The translations under genes were made by a program, and so were the position numbers. Shown here piece by piece: positions 7,334-17,422 of a DNA stretch of 64,000 nt. Below the pieces are notes generated by a model that did no database searches, was not told the DNA's origin, and saw only the letters and a list, made by a program, of their open reading frames with translations. Numbering within the stretch: position 1 is the first letter of the stretch; every line of letters begins with the position of its first letter. The stretch is from Hydrogenophaga sp. A37 (lineage in GTDB: Bacteria; Pseudomonadota; Gammaproteobacteria; Burkholderiales; Burkholderiaceae_C). Where the stretch lies: positions 1 through 64,000 of the forward strand of contig NZ_MUNZ01000071.1 of NCBI RefSeq assembly GCF_002001205.1. The letters run 5' to 3'.

Positions 7334-8440
7334 ATGAGCAAGACCCTGCGTCTGTCCGAAAAGTGGTTCCACCGCGGCCTCTGGTTGGTGGCGTTCCTGT
7401 TTGCGTGGTTCCTGACCGGGCTGGGCAGCACCATCGTGGGCGATCTGCCGCAGGTGGAGCAGACCCGCTCGCTGGAAGACTTCATGGACCCGCAGCGCAC
7501 GCCCGTGCTCAAGGCATCCATCAAGACCGCCGAACGCGCCGCCGAAGAGGCGCAAGCCGCGCTGGACCAGGCGCAGCTCAAGCTGCAGACCGCGCGTGCC
7601 GACAACCGCGCCGCGCGCGAGACCTTCGACAACTGGCTGGCGACACGCCGCGTGACGCAGCGCGCGGAGCAGGACGAAGAGGTCTTGCAGCGCACGCGTG
7701 AACTCGACGGTCTGCGGCAGGCCGAGCGCGTCGCGTTGACGGCCGTGGAAAAACAGCAGCAGGTCGCGCTGGACGCGCGTCAGGCGCAGCAGCGTGCGCA
7801 GGCCGAGTTGCGCACCCTCGAAGACGCGGCCCGCAGCACCTATGTGGACGAGCAGCGCGCGCAGGAGCTGCGCGTGTTCGGCTACCGGTTGGCGCTCACG
7901 CTGCCCTTGCTGGCGCTGGCCGGCTACCTGTTCAAGAAGCACCGCAAGGGCTCGTCGTGGCCCTTCGTCTGGGGCTTCATCTTCTTCGCGCTGTTCGCGT
8001 TCTTCGTGGAGCTGGTGCCCTACCTGCCGAGCTACGGCGGCTATGTGCGCTACATCGTCGGCATCGTGCTCACGGTGATCGGCGGGCGCTACGCGATCCA
8101 GGCGCTGCAGCGCTACCTGGAGCGGCAGAAGCTGGCCGAGGCGCAACCGGCCCAGACGCGCCAGCGCGAGATGGACTACGACCAGGCGCAGGCGCGCATG
8201 ACGAAGAACATCTGCCCGGGCTGCGAGCGCACGGTGGACATGAAGGACGGCAAGACCGACTTCTGCCCGCACTGCGGCCTGTGCCTGTTCGACCACTGCG
8301 GGCACTGCAGCACGCGCAAGAACGCGTTTGCGCGCTACTGCTTCTCGTGTGGGGCGTCGGCGAAAGAGCCGGTGGCTGAGTCGGGGAAAGTTGCGGCGGA
8401 TCTGCCGCCGCAGGCGCCCGAAGGCGCCGCTGCCGCCTGA
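7334..8440 (+). CDS. membrane protein with coiled coil and C-terminal double zinc ribbon
   Basis: Protein of 368 residues. One membrane segment near the N-terminus (LWLVAFLFAWFLTGLG) is followed by a long Ala/Gln/Arg-rich coiled coil (about residues 50-180). Three or more hydrophobic segments lie between about 180 and 250. The C-terminal part has paired cysteines CPGC, CPHC, CLFDHCGHC and CFSC, i.e. a double zinc ribbon facing the cytoplasm or another partner. Start at 7334 has GGAGG eight bases upstream. The architecture suggests a membrane-anchored scaffold; no function known. It follows the two exported-protein genes and may be the last gene of that group. Confidence 0.7.
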   Translation: MSKTLRLSEKWFHRGLWLVAFLFAWFLTGLGSTIVGDLPQVEQTRSLEDFMDPQRTPVLKASIKTAERAAEEAQAALDQAQLKLQTARADNRAARETFDNWLATRRVTQRAEQDEEVLQRTRELDGLRQAERVALTAVEKQQQVALDARQAQQRAQAELRTLEDAARSTYVDEQRAQELRVFGYRLALTLPLLALAGYLFKKHRKGSSWPFVWGFIFFALFAFFVELVPYLPSYGGYVRYIVGIVLTVIGGRYAIQALQRYLERQKLAEAQPAQTRQREMDYDQAQARMTKNICPGCERTVDMKDGKTDFCPHCGLCLFDHCGHCSTRKNAFARYCFSCGASAKEPVAESGKVAADLPPQAPEGAAAA

Positions 8441-8462
8441 CGGCCGCAGCGGCTGTGCCGGT

Positions 8463-8906
8463 TTATTCGGCCGCTGCGCCGTCGATCTCGGGGTGGGCGC
8501 TGCGGAACTGCGCCACGTCGCGGATGTTCTTCTGCACCGCGACCGCGCCGAACAGCGCCAACAGGAAGGCCATGGCGTAGAAGCCTTTTTCGCTGGCGGC
8601 CAGCGTCGCGTTCCACAGGCCCACGGTCAGCAGCGACACCGACAGGCCCAGGGACACCCAGCACAGGCCGTAGTAGATGCCGGTGACGGGAATGCCCTCG
8701 ATGCGGTCGCGCACCGACTTCTGCAGCGACACGGCGGAGAACAGGCCGTACATCAGCAGCGTGAAGTAGTAGCCCTTTTCGTTGAGCAGCATCTGGGCGT
8801 TCCACAGACCCAAGAGGTAGACCACGGCTCCGAGCAGCAGGGCGGCCCAGGAGGCACCAATGAAGGCGCCGGTGGGGCGCTGGGCGGCGTAGACGGGTGT
8901 GGGCAT
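8463..8906 (-). CDS. YiaA/YiaB family inner-membrane protein
   Basis: Protein of 147 residues with two copies of the two-helix YiaA/B unit. Each copy pairs a segment of the type [15 protein letters not shown] or [12 protein letters not shown] with an adjacent [14 protein letters not shown] or [14 protein letters not shown] helix and a following KxxRD. Start at 8906 has GGAGG upstream; the upstream continuation of the frame has no ribosome site. Function of the family is not known. It ends convergently with the zinc-ribbon gene (22-bp gap). Confidence 0.85.
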   Translation of the reverse strand: MPTPVYAAQRPTGAFIGASWAALLLGAVVYLLGLWNAQMLLNEKGYYFTLLMYGLFSAVSLQKSVRDRIEGIPVTGIYYGLCWVSLGLSVSLLTVGLWNATLAASEKGFYAMAFLLALFGAVAVQKNIRDVAQFRSAHPEIDGAAAE

Positions 8907-8938
8907 GGGAGTCCTCCAGGGTTGTTGGTGGCCGGACT

Positions 8939-10132
8939 TTACCGGAAGCCTGTAACTTTTTGTCGCTCTTCGCGCACCAGCCGCCACATGGCCCACAGCC
9001 CCAGCGCCGGGCCGAGCGCCAGCCACGGCAGCAGCGCGCCCAGGCGGGTGGTTTCAGCCAGCGAGACGAACAGCAGGATGCTCACGATGGAGATGCCGAA
9101 ACCGATGCTGTTGGTGAGCGTGAGCACGCTGCCCACGGCCTGCGGCGGCGCGTTGCGCGCGGTGAGGGTAGAAAACTGCGGCGAGTCGCCAGAGACGGTG
9201 ATGCCCCAGAGCACCAGCCAGCCGTAGAACAGCAGCGCGGGTGCGTCGATCACGAACGGCGTGGACAGGCAACACAGGCCGCTGATCGCCAGCTGTGTCG
9301 ACGCCACGCGCGCGCTGCCCCAGCGCAGCGCCACCCAGCCGCCGCCTGCGCAGCCGATCACGCCCGCGCCCAATACCCAGAACGCGGCCCACGACAGATC
9401 GGCACCCTGCAGCCGGGTGGCCAGCACCAGCGGCACCATGACCCACATGGTGTAGAGCTCCCACATGTGGCCGAAGTAGCCCAGCACCGAGGCGCGCACG
9501 CGGGCGTCGGTCCAGAGCGCACCGAGCGCGCGCCACTGCAGCGTGCTCACGCGGGCCTGCGCGTGGGGCGGGTCGTTGGTACCGAAGTACAGCAGCAGAC
9601 CACCCGCTGCGGCGAGCGCGGCCACCCCGAGCATCAGCGTGGGCCAGGGCAGGGCGCCGCTGAGCGCGCGCAGCGCGTGTGCACTGGCCGAGCCGAGCAC
9701 CAGCGCGCCGATCAGCAGGCCGAGCGCAGCGCCCAGGCCCTTCGTGTACCACTGCGCCGCGATCTTCATGCCCACGGGGTAGATGCCGGCGAGGAACACG
9801 CCGGTGAGAAAGCGCCAGACCAGCAAGGCTTCGTAGTGCGTGACCATGGCCCACGCGCCCACGGTGCAGGCCGCGCCTGCGAGCGCGCAGAACAGGAACA
9901 CGCGGCGCGGCGCGAAGCGGTCGGCGATGGCAAGCAGGGCGAAGACCAGCGTGCCGACGATGAAGCCGAACTGGAGCGCCGAGGTCAGCGGCCCCACGGC
10001 GCTGGCCGGCCAGCCCAGCTCACGCTGCAGATCGGGCATGACCGCATTGACCGCGAACCAGAGGGACGTGCCGGCGAACTGCGCTGTCACCAGCACGGGC
10101 AGGATGTGGCGGGGAACTTGAGGCTGCGTCAT
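8939..10132 (-). CDS. major facilitator superfamily transporter
   Basis: Protein of 397 residues with 12 predicted membrane segments and a central cytoplasmic loop around residues 190-205 ([11 protein letters not shown]). The N-terminal half carries the MFS loop motif in the form DRFAPRRV after segment 2. The pattern is of the small-molecule exporter/importer type; the substrate cannot be inferred, and neighbours (yiaA, tgt) give no hint. ATG at 10132. The gene is monocistronic or loosely linked to yiaA on the same strand. Confidence 0.85.
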   Translation of the reverse strand: MTQPQVPRHILPVLVTAQFAGTSLWFAVNAVMPDLQRELGWPASAVGPLTSALQFGFIVGTLVFALLAIADRFAPRRVFLFCALAGAACTVGAWAMVTHYEALLVWRFLTGVFLAGIYPVGMKIAAQWYTKGLGAALGLLIGALVLGSASAHALRALSGALPWPTLMLGVAALAAAGGLLLYFGTNDPPHAQARVSTLQWRALGALWTDARVRASVLGYFGHMWELYTMWVMVPLVLATRLQGADLSWAAFWVLGAGVIGCAGGGWVALRWGSARVASTQLAISGLCCLSTPFVIDAPALLFYGWLVLWGITVSGDSPQFSTLTARNAPPQAVGSVLTLTNSIGFGISIVSILLFVSLAETTRLGALLPWLALGPALGLWAMWRLVREERQKVTGFR

Positions 10133-10180
10133 GGCGCGCAGCTTATCCGTGTGCGGTGTGGCTGTCGTGCCGCGCAGGCG

Positions 10181-11499
<1,319 letters not shown>

Positions 11500-11871
11500 T
11501 TACTTCAACCCGAGGATCCACGACACCAGCTTGGCGGCGTCTGCTTCGGTGATCGCCACCTTGTTCGGCGGCATGGCCAGACCGCTGACCTTGTCTTTCC
11601 AGTGGCTCTCGTAGGGGCTGGAGCCGGCCAGCACGGTGGTGGTCAGCTGCTTCTGCGCGCCCTTCTGGTTCTTGTATTTGGCCGACACGTCGCGCCAGGC
11701 CGGGCCGATGGGTGGCAGGCCGTTGGGGCCCTTGGCGCCGGGCTCGATGTGGTGGCAGGTCATGCAACCGCTGCCGGTGGCGAGTTTGAGGGCGGCCTCG
11801 TCGTCGACAGGGGCGGCCCAGGCGGGGGCGGCCAGCAGAACAAGGGACAGAGAAAGCAGGCTGCGTTTCAT
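11500..11871 (-). CDS. periplasmic class I cytochrome c (c551/c552 type)
   Basis: Protein of 123 residues with a signal peptide ending AWA and a haem-attachment site CMTCH (Cys36, Cys39, His40). The distal ligand is most likely Met100 in GLAMPPN. These are the features of small soluble electron carriers of the c551/c552 group. Start at 11871 has GGAG upstream. The gene is downstream of a beta-propeller dehydrogenase on the same strand (134-bp gap), so it is a good candidate electron acceptor for that enzyme. An FNR/Anr-like half-conserved box lies about 60 bases upstream. Confidence 0.92.
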   Translation of the reverse strand: MKRSLLSLSLVLLAAPAWAAPVDDEAALKLATGSGCMTCHHIEPGAKGPNGLPPIGPAWRDVSAKYKNQKGAQKQLTTTVLAGSSPYESHWKDKVSGLAMPPNKVAITEADAAKLVSWILGLK

Positions 11872-11932
11872 GGGGAGCTCCGGTGGTTTTTGAGGGAATG
11901 TCCTCAGGCTATCAGCAGGTTTTCGCTCCGGA

Positions 11933-11946
11933 TTGATCCTTGTCAA
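11933..11946 (-). promoter_or_regulatory. FNR/Anr-like binding site upstream of the cytochrome c gene
   Basis: On the minus strand the sequence TTGAC-AAGG-ATCAA differs from the TTGAT-N4-ATCAA consensus at a single base. It is centred about 68 bases upstream of the cytochrome c ATG. A 10-bp inverted repeat (11943-11952 with 11963-11972) partly overlaps it. Oxygen control of a small cytochrome c is plausible. Confidence 0.45.
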
Positions 11947-12005
11947 GTTGCGCCACCTGCGTCGCAACTTGAGACACACGGTGGCCTGCACGCCACGGCG
12001 CCGGG

Positions 12006-13292
12006 CTACTGGGCCACGGGCGCGCTGTCGGGGGCCACCACCAGCACCGTGCGGTTGCGGTCCTCGACCACCCAGAGCCGGCCCTGGCTGTCGAGCGTGA
12101 TGCCGGCGGGGTTGCCCTGCGGCCGCAGCCCGGGCATGGCCATCCAGCCCGAGACGATGTTCTCGCGCTCGCCGGTGGGGCGGCCGTCCGGGCCGAGCCG
12201 CCAGGCAACGATGCGATGCCCTTGCGAGCGGTAGCCATGCCAGACCGCGAGCAGGCGGTCGCTCCAGGGTTGCTCCGCCTGGCCCGCCGGCACGGGTGGC
12301 ACGGCCAGCAACTGCAGTGGGGCCACATGGGCCGGCCAGGCGGCGAACGGCACCTGGTGGTCGGGCTTGTCGCATTGGGCGCGCTTCTCGTAGCCGCGCG
12401 CTGCCAGACTGCGGCCGGCTTCGCTGCTCACGCAGTAGGGCCAGCCGTGGTGGGTGCCGCGGCGCAGTTCATTGAGTTCTTCGGCGGGCAGACGGTCGTC
12501 GCTGTAGTCCACCGAGTTTTCGGCTTGCCAGAGGCGTTCGTTGCCGTTGGTCTTGTCCTGTGTCAGCGCCAGACCCAGCGAATTGCGCAGGCCCAGCGAA
12601 AACGGCCGGAACACCTGCAGCTTGAAATCGGGGCCGCCCAGGTGCACTTCGTACACCGCGGCGCGTGGGCGCGGGCTGGCGGCCTCGGGGCAGGGCAGGG
12701 CCTGCTGTTGCTGCCCGTCGCGGCAGGCGTCGGTGGCCGAGCCCATGTTCAGGAAGAACCGCCCCCTTCGCCCGAACACCAGCTCCTTGAGCGGGTGGGC
12801 GCCATCGCTGGGCAGGTCGCGCAGCACGTCTTCGCGCTCGATGTGGGCCAGCGGCGTGCGCCAGATGGTGCCGGCCTCGCCGATGTAGATACGCCCGTCG
12901 GGTCCTTTTGCCAGACCGTGCGGCCGGTCCAGACCCTTGGCCAGTACCCGCACGCGGCCCTTGTCGCCGGCCTGTCCGGCGGTGTTGAGTTCCAACAGGC
13001 GACCGCGGTGCAGGTCCCAGCTGCCCATGTCGGTGATCCAGAAACGCCCGGGGGCCACTTCGAGCAGGCGCCGGGGCATCAGCAGGCCGTCGCGCGCGTC
13101 GGCCACCAGGCCCACGCACCAGCCCTTGGGCGCGGTCAGCGCCACGCGCGGGTAGCCAGCGCATTGGCCCTGGGTGGCGTAGGCGGAAGCGTCGGCGGCG
13201 TGGGTCAGGGGCGTCCACCAGGCGCCCAGCAGCAGGCCCAGTGCAGACAGGAGGGGGATCAGACGGGAGGGAAGGGAGCAGGGCGGCCGCAT
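12006..13292 (-). CDS. exported PQQ-type sugar dehydrogenase-like beta-propeller
   Basis: Protein of 428 residues with a signal peptide (ending THA) and a repeated beta-propeller pattern of the glucose/sorbosone dehydrogenase fold. Recognisable blades are RFWITDMGSWD, LDRPHGLAKGPDGRIYIGEAG, PLKELVFGRRGRFFLNMGS and GNPAGITLDSQGRLWVVEDRNR, and a central Ser-Leu-Gly-Leu-Arg-Asn-Ser segment. Members oxidise sugars or alcohols with PQQ in the periplasm and pass electrons to a cytochrome c, which fits the neighbour at 11500. The substrate is unknown, and whether PQQ is bound cannot be judged from sequence alone. No PQQ biosynthesis genes are in the window. Confidence 0.75.
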   Translation of the reverse strand: MRPPCSLPSRLIPLLSALGLLLGAWWTPLTHAADASAYATQGQCAGYPRVALTAPKGWCVGLVADARDGLLMPRRLLEVAPGRFWITDMGSWDLHRGRLLELNTAGQAGDKGRVRVLAKGLDRPHGLAKGPDGRIYIGEAGTIWRTPLAHIEREDVLRDLPSDGAHPLKELVFGRRGRFFLNMGSATDACRDGQQQQALPCPEAASPRPRAAVYEVHLGGPDFKLQVFRPFSLGLRNSLGLALTQDKTNGNERLWQAENSVDYSDDRLPAEELNELRRGTHHGWPYCVSSEAGRSLAARGYEKRAQCDKPDHQVPFAAWPAHVAPLQLLAVPPVPAGQAEQPWSDRLLAVWHGYRSQGHRIVAWRLGPDGRPTGERENIVSGWMAMPGLRPQGNPAGITLDSQGRLWVVEDRNRTVLVVAPDSAPVAQ

Positions 13293-13341
13293 CGCCCGAT
13301 TCTAGGCATGGGCCTGGCGCGCCCAATTCCCTCCCAGCCTC

Positions 13342-13533
13342 TCAGTGCAGGGGCGCTGGCTGGATGATGGGACCGTTGGCTGTGGCGGGCTGCTGGGCGG
13401 TCACGGTGTCCGAGCTGTCCCAACCCCAGGCCAACAAAAGCGCCAGGCTCAGAGACAGGAGCAATGCAACACCCAGGCGGAACAACATTTCAATCACAGA
13501 GGCACTCTCGGCGGAGTTGAGGACAGGCGCCAT
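13342..13533 (-). CDS. small single-span membrane protein (hypothetical)
   Basis: Frame of 63 residues from ATG at 13533 with one strong hydrophobic helix (RLGVALLLSLSLALLLAWGW) and a short polar tail. The open frame extends upstream but that part has no coding character. The ribosome site is poor, so the gene is uncertain. It lies 49 bases upstream of the propeller gene on the same strand. Confidence 0.4.
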   Translation of the reverse strand: MAPVLNSAESASVIEMLFRLGVALLLSLSLALLLAWGWDSSDTVTAQQPATANGPIIQPAPLH

Positions 13534-13706
13534 TGTGCCCGTGGCGCCTGCGCGTCCCGCCTGGGTTCGCTGCCCCGGGGCCTCAAATGCAGCGGTCCCA
13601 GTGGAACAAGTACCACCTTTGTGGTGTTTTGACACCAACCGATGCAGGTCTTCCTTTTGGTGACGTTGCTTTGCCCCCCCCGCGTCCTTGTTGCACGCGG
13701 CCGGCG

Positions 13707-14645
13707 TTACCCGGCGGGCGTGTCGGCGGCGCCCGCGACCGCCGTTCCAAAGCGCCGCGCCACCAGGCCGCGCAGCCACTGGTGGCCGGGGTCGCGGTGC
13801 AGGTGGGCGTGCCAGAGCTGGGCGATGGTGCTGCTCGGCAGCTTGAGCGTGAGCGGGCGGGCGACCAGGCCGAAGGGCGCGCAGGCCCGCTCGGCGAAAC
13901 GCTCGGGCACGGTCGCCACCAGGTCGGTGCTGCCCAGCACATGGCCGAGCGCCACGTAGTGCGGCACGGTGAGCTGCACCGTGCGCGCCATGCCCAGCCG
14001 CTCCAGCGCAGCTTCCACCTGGCCGTGGCCGGTGTTGGCCGAGACCACGCGCACGTGGGTGGCCTGGCGGTACTGGGCGGTGGTGAGGGGTTTTCGTGCG
14101 GCCAGCGGGTGGCCCTCGCGCATCAGTGCCACGTAGCGCTGGCGAAACAGCGCCTGCTGGAAGAAGCCGGCCTGCAGCTGGGGCAGCGAGCCCAGGGCCA
14201 GGTCCACCCGGCCGGCGGCCATGTCCTCGCGCAGGGCGGCGTCGGCCACCTGCACGCAGCGCAGCGTCACGCCCGGCGCCTCGCGGGCCAGGGCGTCCAT
14301 CAGCACCGGCAGGAAATAGATCTCGCCCACGTCGGTCATGGCCAGCGTGAAGCAGCGCTCGCTGCGCGCCGGGTCGAAGCTGGCGCGCACGTTCAACGCG
14401 CCCTGCAGCACCCGCAGCGCCTGCGCCACGGGCTCGGCCAGCTGCAGCGCGTAGGGCGTGGGCGCCATGCCGGCCGGCGTGCGCAGGAACAGCTCGTCGT
14501 CCAGCAGGTCGCGCAAGCGCCGCAGCGCGTTGCTCACCGCAGGCTGGCTCAGGCCCAGCGACTCGGCCACGCGCGAGACCCGGCCGTCCTGCACCAGGCG
14601 GTCGAACACCACCAGCAGGTTGAGGTCGATGTCGGTGAGTTTCAT
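13707..14645 (-). CDS. LysR-type regulator of the adjacent aromatic hydroxylase genes (NagR/DntR/NahR-like)
   Basis: Protein of 312 residues. The N-terminal winged HTH (residues 3-62, DLNLLVVFDRLVQDGRVSRV...LSQPAVSNALRRLRD) and the substrate-binding domain are typical of the NahR/NagR/DntR clade, which respond to salicylate-like inducers. The open frame reaches far upstream through the divergent oxygenase gene, but the start at 14645 gives the standard MKLTDIDLNLL beginning. The gene is divergent from the nagG-like gene with a 108-bp spacer containing a perfect LysR-type inverted repeat. It very probably activates that operon in response to salicylate or a related aromatic acid. Confidence 0.88.
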   Translation of the reverse strand: MKLTDIDLNLLVVFDRLVQDGRVSRVAESLGLSQPAVSNALRRLRDLLDDELFLRTPAGMAPTPYALQLAEPVAQALRVLQGALNVRASFDPARSERCFTLAMTDVGEIYFLPVLMDALAREAPGVTLRCVQVADAALREDMAAGRVDLALGSLPQLQAGFFQQALFRQRYVALMREGHPLAARKPLTTAQYRQATHVRVVSANTGHGQVEAALERLGMARTVQLTVPHYVALGHVLGSTDLVATVPERFAERACAPFGLVARPLTLKLPSSTIAQLWHAHLHRDPGHQWLRGLVARRFGTAVAGAADTPAG

Positions 14646-14652
14646 GTCGGGC

Positions 14653-14675
14653 CTGTATTCATGATGTGAATACAG
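14653..14675. promoter_or_regulatory. LysR-type operator between the regulator and the oxygenase operon
   Basis: Perfect nine-base arms CTGTATTCA (14653-14661) and TGAATACAG (14667-14675) around TGATG. The core matches the T-N11-A rule for LysR-type boxes. It begins eight bases upstream of the LysR start codon and lies 79 bases from the nagG start, the position expected for combined autorepression and activation. Confidence 0.75.
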
Positions 14676-14753
14676 CGTATCACGCCGATTCCCTTGCCGG
14701 ATGGGGGCGTGCCGGCCATCATTCGCAGCACAAGCGCACCCACGGAGACAGCC

Positions 14754-16058
14754 ATGAACCAGACCAGCGGGCCGGACGCCCTGCATTGGGAAGCCGGCGG
14801 CACCAGCCGCATTCCCTTCGCCGTCTACACCGACCAGCAGCGCCACCAGCGTGAGCTGGACCGCTTTTTTTACAAAGGCCACTGGTGTTACGTGGGCCTC
14901 GAAGCCGAGATCCCCAACGCCGGCGACTTCAAGCGCACCGCGGTCGGTGAGCGTTCGGTGATCATGACCCGCGCCGCCGACGGCGCCATCCATGTGGTGG
15001 AAAACGTCTGCGCGCACCGCGGCATGCGCTTCTGCCGCAAGCGCCACGGCAACCAGACCGAGTTCGTCTGCCCTTACCACCAGTGGAGCTACGCGCCCAA
15101 CGGCGACCTGCAGGGCGTGCCGTTCCGGCGCGGCGTGCGGCAGGACGGCAAGGTCAACGGCGGCATGCCGGCCGACTTCAACCCCAAGGACCACGCGCTG
15201 ACCAAGCTGAAGGTGGCGGTGCGCGGTGGCGTGGTGTTCGCCTCGTTTGACCATGAGGTCGAGTCGCTCGAAGACTACATGGGGCCGACCATCCTGCAGT
15301 ACTTCGACCGCTTGTTCAACGGCCGCCAGCTCACCATCCTGGGCTACAACCGCCAGCGCATCCCGGGCAACTGGAAGCTGATGCAGGAGAACATCAAGGA
15401 CCCGTACCACCCCGGCCTGCTGCACACCTGGTTCGTCACCTTCGGTCTCTGGCGTGCCGACAACAAGAGCGAGCTGCGCATGGACGCGCACCACCGTCAC
15501 GCGGCCATGGTCTCCACCCGCGGCAGCATGGGCCAGGCCAGCGGCCAGGCGTCGCAGGTGACACAGGTCTCCAGCTTCAAAGAGAGCATGCAGCTGGAGG
15601 ACCCGCGCTTTCTGGACATCGTGCCCGAGCCGTGGTGGCAACTGGGCGAGAAGATGCCTACCGCTGTCATGACGACCTTGTTTCCGAGCGTGATCTTCCA
15701 GCAGCAGGTCAACAGCGTGAGCACGCGCCACATCCAGCCCGACGGCCACGGCGCCTTCGACTTCGTGTGGACACACTTCGGCTTCGCGGACGACACAGCA
15801 GAGATGACCGAGCGCCGCCTGCGCCAGGCCAACCTGTTCGGCCCGGCCGGCTTCGTGAGCGCCGACGACGGCGAGGTGATCGAGTTCTCGCAGCAGGCCT
15901 TCGAGAGCAAGCCACAGCACCGCGCGCTGGCCGAGCTGGGCGGGCGCGAGGTGGGTGAGACCGATCACATGGTGACGGAGACGCTGATCCGGGGGATGTA
16001 CGAGTACTGGCGGAAAGTGATGGAAGCCCCGGAAAAATCGGCTGGGGGTACGGCATGA
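14754..16058 (+). CDS. nagG: salicylate 5-hydroxylase large (oxygenase alpha) subunit
   Basis: Rieske non-haem iron oxygenase alpha subunit of 434 residues. The [2Fe-2S] ligands are Cys86-x-His88 (CAHRG) and Cys106-x2-His109 (CPYHQW). The mononuclear iron site includes His219 and His224 in DPYHPGLLH. Many long blocks ([37 protein letters not shown]) are those I associate with NagG, which converts salicylate to gentisate; anthranilate dioxygenase alpha subunits are the nearest alternative. GGAG precedes the ATG. First gene of a three-gene set with nagH (ATGA overlap) and a Rieske ferredoxin, opposite a NagR-like regulator. No reductase gene is present. Confidence 0.88.
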   Translation: MNQTSGPDALHWEAGGTSRIPFAVYTDQQRHQRELDRFFYKGHWCYVGLEAEIPNAGDFKRTAVGERSVIMTRAADGAIHVVENVCAHRGMRFCRKRHGNQTEFVCPYHQWSYAPNGDLQGVPFRRGVRQDGKVNGGMPADFNPKDHALTKLKVAVRGGVVFASFDHEVESLEDYMGPTILQYFDRLFNGRQLTILGYNRQRIPGNWKLMQENIKDPYHPGLLHTWFVTFGLWRADNKSELRMDAHHRHAAMVSTRGSMGQASGQASQVTQVSSFKESMQLEDPRFLDIVPEPWWQLGEKMPTAVMTTLFPSVIFQQQVNSVSTRHIQPDGHGAFDFVWTHFGFADDTAEMTERRLRQANLFGPAGFVSADDGEVIEFSQQAFESKPQHRALAELGGREVGETDHMVTETLIRGMYEYWRKVMEAPEKSAGGTA

Positions 16059-16546
16059 GCGCGCTGGTCAAAGTGAACTTCGACACTTGGCAGGCGCTGC
16101 AGCAGCTCTACAGCGACTACGCATCCGCCGTGGACAGTGGCCAGTGGGAGCTCTGGCCGGAGTTCTTCACCGTGGACGGTGTCTACAAGCTGCAACCGCG
16201 CGAGAACCACGAACGGGGCTTTCCGTTGTCCACCCTGGCCTTCGACAGCCAGGCCATGCTGCGCGACCGCGTCTACGGCATCAAGGAAACGCTGTTCCAC
16301 GACCCGTACTACCAGCGCCACGTGGTCGGCGCGCCGGTGGTTCGGCAGATCGACGAACAGGGCCGGTGGCACTGCGAGGCCAACTACGCGGTGTTCCGCA
16401 CCAAGCTGGATGGTGCCAGCAGTGTGTTCAATGTCGGGCGCTACTTGGACATCGTGGTCAACACGCCGCAGGGCTTCAAGTTCGCCCAGCGCCACTGCAT
16501 TTACGACAGCGAAATGATCCCCAACTCCATCATTTACCCCATCTGA
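16055..16546 (+). CDS. nagH: salicylate 5-hydroxylase small (beta) subunit
   Basis: Protein of 163 residues of the ring-hydroxylating-dioxygenase beta-subunit family, a cone-shaped NTF2-like fold that supports the alpha3-beta3 oxygenase. Visible family features are the N-terminal [20 protein letters not shown] segment, [10 protein letters not shown], and the C-terminal [16 protein letters not shown]. The start codon overlaps the nagG stop (ATGA), implying coupled translation and equal subunit supply. Confidence 0.88.
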   Translation: MSALVKVNFDTWQALQQLYSDYASAVDSGQWELWPEFFTVDGVYKLQPRENHERGFPLSTLAFDSQAMLRDRVYGIKETLFHDPYYQRHVVGAPVVRQIDEQGRWHCEANYAVFRTKLDGASSVFNVGRYLDIVVNTPQGFKFAQRHCIYDSEMIPNSIIYPI

Positions 16547-16548
16547 TC

Positions 16549-16860
16549 ATGAGCAACTGGACCGACGTGGCCGCCGAGGCCGATCTGTTTGAAGGCGCGG
16601 GCATTCCGGTGGCGCCGGGCGGGCGCGACATCGCGCTGTTTGCCGTGGACGGCGAGGTGTTTGCCACCGACAACCTCTGCACCCACGGCAACGCCCGGCT
16701 GTGCGATGGTTTTGTGGAAGGGCACGAGATCGAGTGCCCGTTCCACCAGGGCCGCTTCGACCTGCGCACGGGGGATGCGACTTTCGCGCCCTGCACCGAG
16801 GCCATCAAGGTCTGGCCGGTGAAGGTGGAGGGCGGGCGTGTGCTGCTGGACCTGGGCTGA
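16549..16860 (+). CDS. nagAb: Rieske-type [2Fe-2S] ferredoxin of the hydroxylase
   Basis: Protein of 103 residues with the two Rieske ligand pairs Cys44-x-His46 (CTHGNARL) and Cys63-x2-His66 (CPFHQG). It fits the small electron-transfer ferredoxins that feed naphthalene dioxygenase and salicylate 5-hydroxylase. It starts two bases after the nagH stop. In the classic nag cluster a flavin/iron-sulphur reductase (nagAa) precedes nagG; here none exists, so this ferredoxin must be reduced by an enzyme encoded elsewhere. Confidence 0.87.
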   Translation: MSNWTDVAAEADLFEGAGIPVAPGGRDIALFAVDGEVFATDNLCTHGNARLCDGFVEGHEIECPFHQGRFDLRTGDATFAPCTEAIKVWPVKVEGGRVLLDLG

Positions 16861-16872
16861 TCGCGGGCCGGG

Positions 16873-17361
16873 TCAACCGCCCCACGGAACAGGCAGGTCC
16901 GGCTTCATGACCATCAACGCGAACACCGCCAGCATGGCCACAAAGGCCGGGTAGCCCAGGCTTTCCCACCAACGCGCAAAGCGCCAGTAGCGCTCGGGCA
17001 GCTCGCCGCCGCTGCCTGCGGTGTGCGCCGCCATGCGTGCCATCTGCAGTTGCAGCCACACCACCGGCAGCCACAGGGCGCCGGTCAGCGCATACAACGC
17101 CAGCGACCAGCCGATCCAGGGCGTGTTCAGCGGCCAGCCCGCCAGGTGCGCCATGGCGATGCCCGTCACCGGCTGCACGATGACCGCGGGCGTGGTGAAC
17201 CAGAGGTCGGCGCGCACCACCAGCCGCGACACCACAGCCTGCGCCGCCAGGTTGCCGCTGCGGTTGGTGAAGAACATGAAGAACGCGGTGCCCAGGCCGG
17301 TGCCCACCAGCAACACGCTGGAGACGATGTGCAGGGTTTTCAGCAGCAGGAAAGTATTCAC
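16873..17361 (-). CDS. DUF2269 family integral membrane protein
   Basis: Protein of 162 residues with four hydrophobic segments, the first being LLKTLHIVSSVLLVGTGLG, typical of DUF2269, which often starts with a His in the first helix. A GTG start at 17361 is chosen because GGAGG sits eight bases upstream; an upstream GTG at 17385 is possible. It is the last gene of a minus-strand trio with a DoxX-like protein and a saccharopine-dehydrogenase-like protein. Function unknown. Confidence 0.75.
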   Translation of the reverse strand: MNTFLLLKTLHIVSSVLLVGTGLGTAFFMFFTNRSGNLAAQAVVSRLVVRADLWFTTPAVIVQPVTGIAMAHLAGWPLNTPWIGWSLALYALTGALWLPVVWLQLQMARMAAHTAGSGGELPERYWRFARWWESLGYPAFVAMLAVFALMVMKPDLPVPWGG

Positions 17362-17422
17362 AGGGCTACCCTCCGTGCTGCGCACTTCGGGGCTGAGCGC
17401 CTTCGGAGCGGCCGGGCGGCGC

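Noticed and set aside
13612-13630. Short hairpin ACCAC/GTGGT plus TTTT as a terminator
   Set aside because: Only five or six base pairs and no plus-strand gene upstream that needs it.
14646-15968. Extension of the LysR frame to 753 residues
   Set aside because: The added part is the antisense of the nagG gene; the normal LysR start MKLTDIDLNLL is at 14645 beside a LysR box.
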